Source: Porphyromonadaceae bacterium UBA7207 | GTDB taxonomy: Bacteria > Bacteroidota > Bacteroidia > Bacteroidales > Muribaculaceae | DNA length: 8,860 nucleotides | Direction: 5' to 3' | Assembly: GCA_002490635.1 (NCBI GenBank) | Contig: DKUJ01000016.1 | Coordinates: 1 to 8,860, forward strand | Part shown: positions 6,207 to 8,860 of the stretch, one piece after another | Numbering within the stretch: the first letter of the stretch is position 1 | Layout of the letters: each line of letters opens with the position of its first letter | Position numbers and translations under genes: made by a program | The notes under the pieces: model-generated | Databases searched by the model: none | What the model was told of the DNA's origin: nothing | Seen by the model: only the letters and a program-made list of their open reading frames with translations

Positions 6207-8666
6207 ATGAAACAGCTGTTATCTCTTTTCGCCCTTGGGCTTGCCTTCGGTGCTTCCGCTTCGGGCACAGTGGATCTGCAGGGCACAACTTTCCGCTCCG
6301 ACACACTGGAGCACTACTATGTGGCTCCGGGAACAACCCACACACATCTGGAGCTTACCGCCGGCAACCGCCGTGTGCAGGTGTTCGCGGTCACCATCGA
6401 CCGCGCCGACGCCAGCTACCGCCCCACGGTGACACCCAGGGTGGTTATCGGCAACGACATGTGCCTCAATGCCGAGACAGTCAGCTCGATGGGCACCAGG
6501 AAAACCACCGACAGCCGCCAGTATGTGGCCGGTGTCAACGGCGACTTTTTCATAACGGCGTCTTTCGCCGGCAACCACGAGTTCGGAAACGCCATCCTGG
6601 GCTATCCCAACATGAGCTGCGTAATCGACGGAAAGATTGCGGCCCCCGACATGATTGACATCGTAAGCCGCGAGAATGCGCTCATCATCGGTCCCGAAGG
6701 CATGTGGATCGACGCCACCGACCTCACATACAAGGTGCTCAACAACGACGGCAGTCGCCAGGCGAAAGCCCAGGCGGTGAATTACCCCCGGCGCGACAAC
6801 GAGATGATGGTGTACAACTCCTACAACGGCGCATCCACACGCACATCGGCCGGCGGCCGCGAGATTGCCCTGCGCATGGCGCCGGGTGCGGAGTGGAAAA
6901 TCAACGCCACCACGAAATTCATCGTCGAAGGCGAATGGAGCACTGCCGGCGACATGCCCATTCCCGCCGACGGCATCGTTATTTCCTGTGGCAAGGACTA
7001 TGCCGACAGTTTCGTCGACGGCCTGGCCGCCGGCGATGTGGTGAAACTGAAGATAATTCTCAGCCTTCCGGCATTCGGAGGCATCAAGCCCGACATCACC
7101 GACGTGATCGGCGGCGATGTGCGCATCCTCAACCAGGGAACGGTGACAACCGAGGCCATACGCTGGATCAACACTCCCGGCTCGCAATATCCCCGCTCGC
7201 TGGCGGGATATTCGCAGGACCGCACCAGGCTGGTGATGGCCGCTGTCGACGGCGGACAGGCTGCATCCACGGGTCTGAGCTATTTCGAGTCGGCCGACCT
7301 GATGGCCGCTCTCGGGTGCTACGACGCTCTGGATATGGACGGTGGCGGCTCCACTGCCATGTGGACTGCCCATGCAGGCATCGTTAACCGTCCGCGCGAC
7401 GGCGCCGAACGTGCCGTGGGCAACGCCCTCTTCGTAGCCCTCGACGCCGCTCCCGACAGCAAGGTGGCATCCATACGTTTTGCCGACCATGCGCGCACTC
7501 TGCCGCTGCTGGGTGCATATACCCCCGTCGTGTATGGCTACAACGCTGCCGGCCAGCTCATCAGCACCGCTGTGGAAGGCTGCACTTTCGAGGCACCTGC
7601 CGGCATGGCGACCATCAGCGGTGCCACAGTGATGCCCACAGCCACCGGTTGCTTCGCGCTTACCGCACGCCTGGGAGATATGACCGCGACAATGCCAGTC
7701 GACGTGCAGGAAATCGGCGAGGTGGCAGTGCGTCGCAGCACAGTGCTGATCGACAACGTGCGCACCACTGCAGTGGAACTTCTTGCCGCTACACCTCTCG
7801 GCGACATGCCACTGGCAAATACCGCATTCGAGTGGAGCAGCGACAATTCGGCCGTAGCCACCGTGGATGCCAACGGCACCGTAACCGGACATGCCGACGG
7901 CTCCGCAACCATCGTTGGCCGTCGTGGCGAGCTGGAAGTAAGCGTTACGGCGATGGTACAGATACCGGACGCGTCGGTGATACCCGTAGAGGCGAATCTC
8001 GGCGACGACAGCTGGCGCATAACACGCAGCGGTGTCGGCAGCGACATGAGCATTACGCCGGACGGCAACGGCGGCTGCGCCCTGCAGTTCACTGTTACCA
8101 ATCCCCGTAGTGCCAATATTGCTCTCAACAAGGATATCGACGTGTACAGTCTGCCCGACGGATTCTCGGTGACTGTGGATACCAAAGGCTCGGTGCTTAA
8201 GGAGGTTTCGGTGCGTGTGCGTCCCGACAACGCATCGCAGCCCGTGATGGTTAGCACAGGCGAGCTCAGCGGCGCAACCACCGTGAACTGCCCGTTGGGA
8301 GGCAGCATCGACATCGACGACATCAACGTGTTCCCGCTTCACTTCTCCGCCCTGCGCATCGTGCCCCTCACCGGTGCCGAAGGCGGCAAGAACTACGACA
8401 TCGCGCTTTCCGACGTGGGTTTCAGCTATTCGCAATGGAATTCGGGAGTGGAGAACGTTACCAACGCCACATCGCGCCCGCTTGTGGTGGAGCGCACAGC
8501 CGAAGGCATCCGCGTGCCGGGTGCGACATCCATCACGGTGTACAACACCCTGGGTGCGGCAGTAGCTTCTGCATCGGGCGAAAACTGCGCTGTGCGCGCC
8601 CGCGGCGTCGTGATAGTATCGGCTATCGTCGACGGTACTCCGCGTGCAGTGAAGGCCGTTTTCTGA
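6207..8666 (+). CDS. Secreted phosphodiester glycosidase (NAGPA/DUF2233) family protein with Ig-like and putative T9SS sorting domains
   Basis: The predicted product is an exported 819-residue protein. From ATG 6207 it opens with the signal peptide MKQLLSLFALGLAFGASA (likely cut after Ala18); the earlier in-frame ATG at 6144 would bury this leader. Residues about 40-420 form a phosphodiester glycosidase domain (NAGPA, formerly DUF2233). Its landmarks are GVNGDFF (109-115), DMDGGGST (376-383) and NRPRDGAERAVGN (394-406). In animals this family uncovers mannose-6-phosphate by removing GlcNAc; bacterial substrates are mostly unknown and probably glycan or teichoic-acid-like phosphodiesters. A BIG2-like Ig fold follows at about 505-590 (WSSDNSAVATVDANGTVTG from Trp543), then a beta-rich region (about 590-740) without a recognised family. 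The last 75 residues (GVENV, then SITVYNTLGAAV near 776-787) resemble a divergent T9SS type-A sorting domain. The gene starts 22 bases after nqrF, with no terminator between. Confidence 0.85.
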   Translation: MKQLLSLFALGLAFGASASGTVDLQGTTFRSDTLEHYYVAPGTTHTHLELTAGNRRVQVFAVTIDRADASYRPTVTPRVVIGNDMCLNAETVSSMGTRKTTDSRQYVAGVNGDFFITASFAGNHEFGNAILGYPNMSCVIDGKIAAPDMIDIVSRENALIIGPEGMWIDATDLTYKVLNNDGSRQAKAQAVNYPRRDNEMMVYNSYNGASTRTSAGGREIALRMAPGAEWKINATTKFIVEGEWSTAGDMPIPADGIVISCGKDYADSFVDGLAAGDVVKLKIILSLPAFGGIKPDITDVIGGDVRILNQGTVTTEAIRWINTPGSQYPRSLAGYSQDRTRLVMAAVDGGQAASTGLSYFESADLMAALGCYDALDMDGGGSTAMWTAHAGIVNRPRDGAERAVGNALFVALDAAPDSKVASIRFADHARTLPLLGAYTPVVYGYNAAGQLISTAVEGCTFEAPAGMATISGATVMPTATGCFALTARLGDMTATMPVDVQEIGEVAVRRSTVLIDNVRTTAVELLAATPLGDMPLANTAFEWSSDNSAVATVDANGTVTGHADGSATIVGRRGELEVSVTAMVQIPDASVIPVEANLGDDSWRITRSGVGSDMSITPDGNGGCALQFTVTNPRSANIALNKDIDVYSLPDGFSVTVDTKGSVLKEVSVRVRPDNASQPVMVSTGELSGATTVNCPLGGSIDIDDINVFPLHFSALRIVPLTGAEGGKNYDIALSDVGFSYSQWNSGVENVTNATSRPLVVERTAEGIRVPGATSITVYNTLGAAVASASGENCAVRARGVVIVSAIVDGTPRAVKAVF

Positions 8667-8678
8667 GCCCCATACATA

Positions 8679-8716
8679 AACACAGCGCAGCCGCACCCAA
8701 GTGGCTGCGCTGTGTT
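8679..8716 (+). terminator. 14-bp stem-loop downstream of the NAGPA-like gene
   Basis: A perfect 14-bp stem pairs 8679-8692 with 8703-8716 (core ACAGCGCAGCC with GGCTGCGCTGT) around a 10-base loop, starting 13 bases after the stop codon. It is GC-rich but has no T-run directly behind it, so alone it is not a classic intrinsic terminator. It may protect the mRNA 3' end or act together with the T-tailed hairpin 15 bases further on. Confidence 0.55.
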
Positions 8717-8731
8717 GTGCAGGTAGGTATT

Positions 8732-8756
8732 AAAAAAGCATCGGAGATGCTTTTTT
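8732..8756 (+). terminator. Intrinsic (Rho-independent) terminator, potentially bidirectional
   Basis: Arms AAAAAAGCATC (8732-8742) and GATGCTTTTTT (8746-8756) pair perfectly around the 3-base loop GGA. A short GC-containing stem running into six T residues is the shape of an intrinsic terminator, and the six A residues on the left would serve equally well for transcription from the right. It probably ends the nqr/NAGPA-like transcript. Confidence 0.75.
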
Positions 8757-8856
8757 GGGATGGCGATTGGAGCAAGCGGCACGATGCTGCGCGTAGGGGT
8801 TTGTGGGTTTGGGGTGTGGAGTGCCTGCGGAATCTAAAAGCATCTCCGATGCTTTT
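8734..8856. repeat. Inverted pair of 21-base hairpin repeats (REP-pair-like)
   Basis: The 21 bases at 8734-8754 (AAAAGCATC, loop GGA, GATGCTTTT) recur as their exact reverse complement at 8836-8856 (AAAAGCATC, loop TCC, GATGCTTTT), separated by 81 bases. Each copy is a hairpin and the two also pair with each other. The identity stops at the ends of the 21 bases. The spacer contains a third small hairpin (8776-8781 with 8785-8790, one G-T pair) and a G-rich stretch. The layout resembles a pair of inverted REP-like palindromes, or two terminators facing each other. Confidence 0.6.
8836..8856. terminator. Second A/T-flanked hairpin, possible terminator for leftward transcription
   Basis: Arms AAAAGCATC (8836-8844) and GATGCTTTT (8848-8856) enclose the loop TCC. 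With four A residues on one side and four T residues on the other it could stop transcription from either direction. It may end a leftward gene located beyond the right edge, which cannot be seen here. Confidence 0.5.
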
Positions 8857-8860
8857 CTTC

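Noticed and set aside
5372..6304. 310-codon minus-strand open frame opposite nqrF
   Set aside because: It lies over the highly conserved NqrF reductase domain and has no family features; it is a shadow of the real gene.
6219..8696. 825-codon open frame on the minus strand opposite the NAGPA-like gene
   Set aside because: It mirrors a GC-rich gene and arises from codon bias. The translation is rich in His, Cys and Arg with no recognisable motif, while the plus strand has a signal peptide and family signatures.
8760..8837. Small 25-codon plus-strand ORF starting ATG 8760 between the two hairpins
   Set aside because: It begins inside the transcript-end region right after the terminator's T-run, overlaps the G-rich tract and ends within the second hairpin. 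There is no promoter or protein feature.

Overview
The window carries one complete, canonical bacterial respiratory operon, nqrA-B-C-D-E-F. It encodes the six subunits of the sodium-translocating NADH:quinone oxidoreductase (Na+-NQR). A secreted phosphodiester-glycosidase (NAGPA/DUF2233) family protein follows 22 bases behind nqrF in the same orientation. Several signs point to the Bacteroidota, probably a GC-rich Bacteroidales such as Muribaculaceae. These are a TATCTTTG box (the Bacteroidota -7 type) just before nqrA, start codons without clear Shine-Dalgarno sequences, and a secreted protein ending in what looks like a divergent type IX secretion (T9SS) sorting domain. The family-level placement is an inference. 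No 16S or other taxonomic marker is present.

Layout. Positions 1-32 (minus strand) hold the first ten codons of a divergently transcribed gene whose N-terminus looks like a signal peptide; the rest lies outside the window. Positions 33-345 are an AT-rich divergent intergenic region with the likely nqr promoter at its right end. Positions 346-6184 are nqrABCDEF, packed with 4-base ATGA overlaps (A/B and E/F) or gaps of 2-4 bases. Positions 6207-8666 encode the 819-residue secreted NAGPA-domain protein. Positions 8667-8860 are non-coding and dense in hairpins: a 14-bp stem, a T-tailed terminator-like hairpin, a G-rich stretch, and a second hairpin whose 21-base core is the exact reverse complement of the first terminator's core.

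How the genes work together. NqrF oxidises NADH through FAD and a 2Fe-2S cluster. Electrons pass through the NqrD/NqrE iron centre, the covalent FMN groups of NqrC and NqrB, and riboflavin in NqrB to a quinone (menaquinone in this group), and sodium is pumped outwards. All expected ligands can be seen: four NqrF cysteines, the NqrD and NqrE cysteine pairs, and the NqrC and NqrB flavin threonines. One deviation is that the NqrB flavinylation motif reads SCAT rather than SGAT. The maturation genes apbE and nqrM are not in the window. The NAGPA-like protein has no obvious functional link to NQR. It may be cotranscribed by read-through, but a perfect TAnnTTTG box inside the last codons of nqrF suggests it could also have its own promoter.

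Most of the window is well-understood housekeeping biology. The parts most worth a second look are the inverted hairpin pair at the right edge, the promoter-like box embedded in nqrF, and the domain architecture of the secreted protein.
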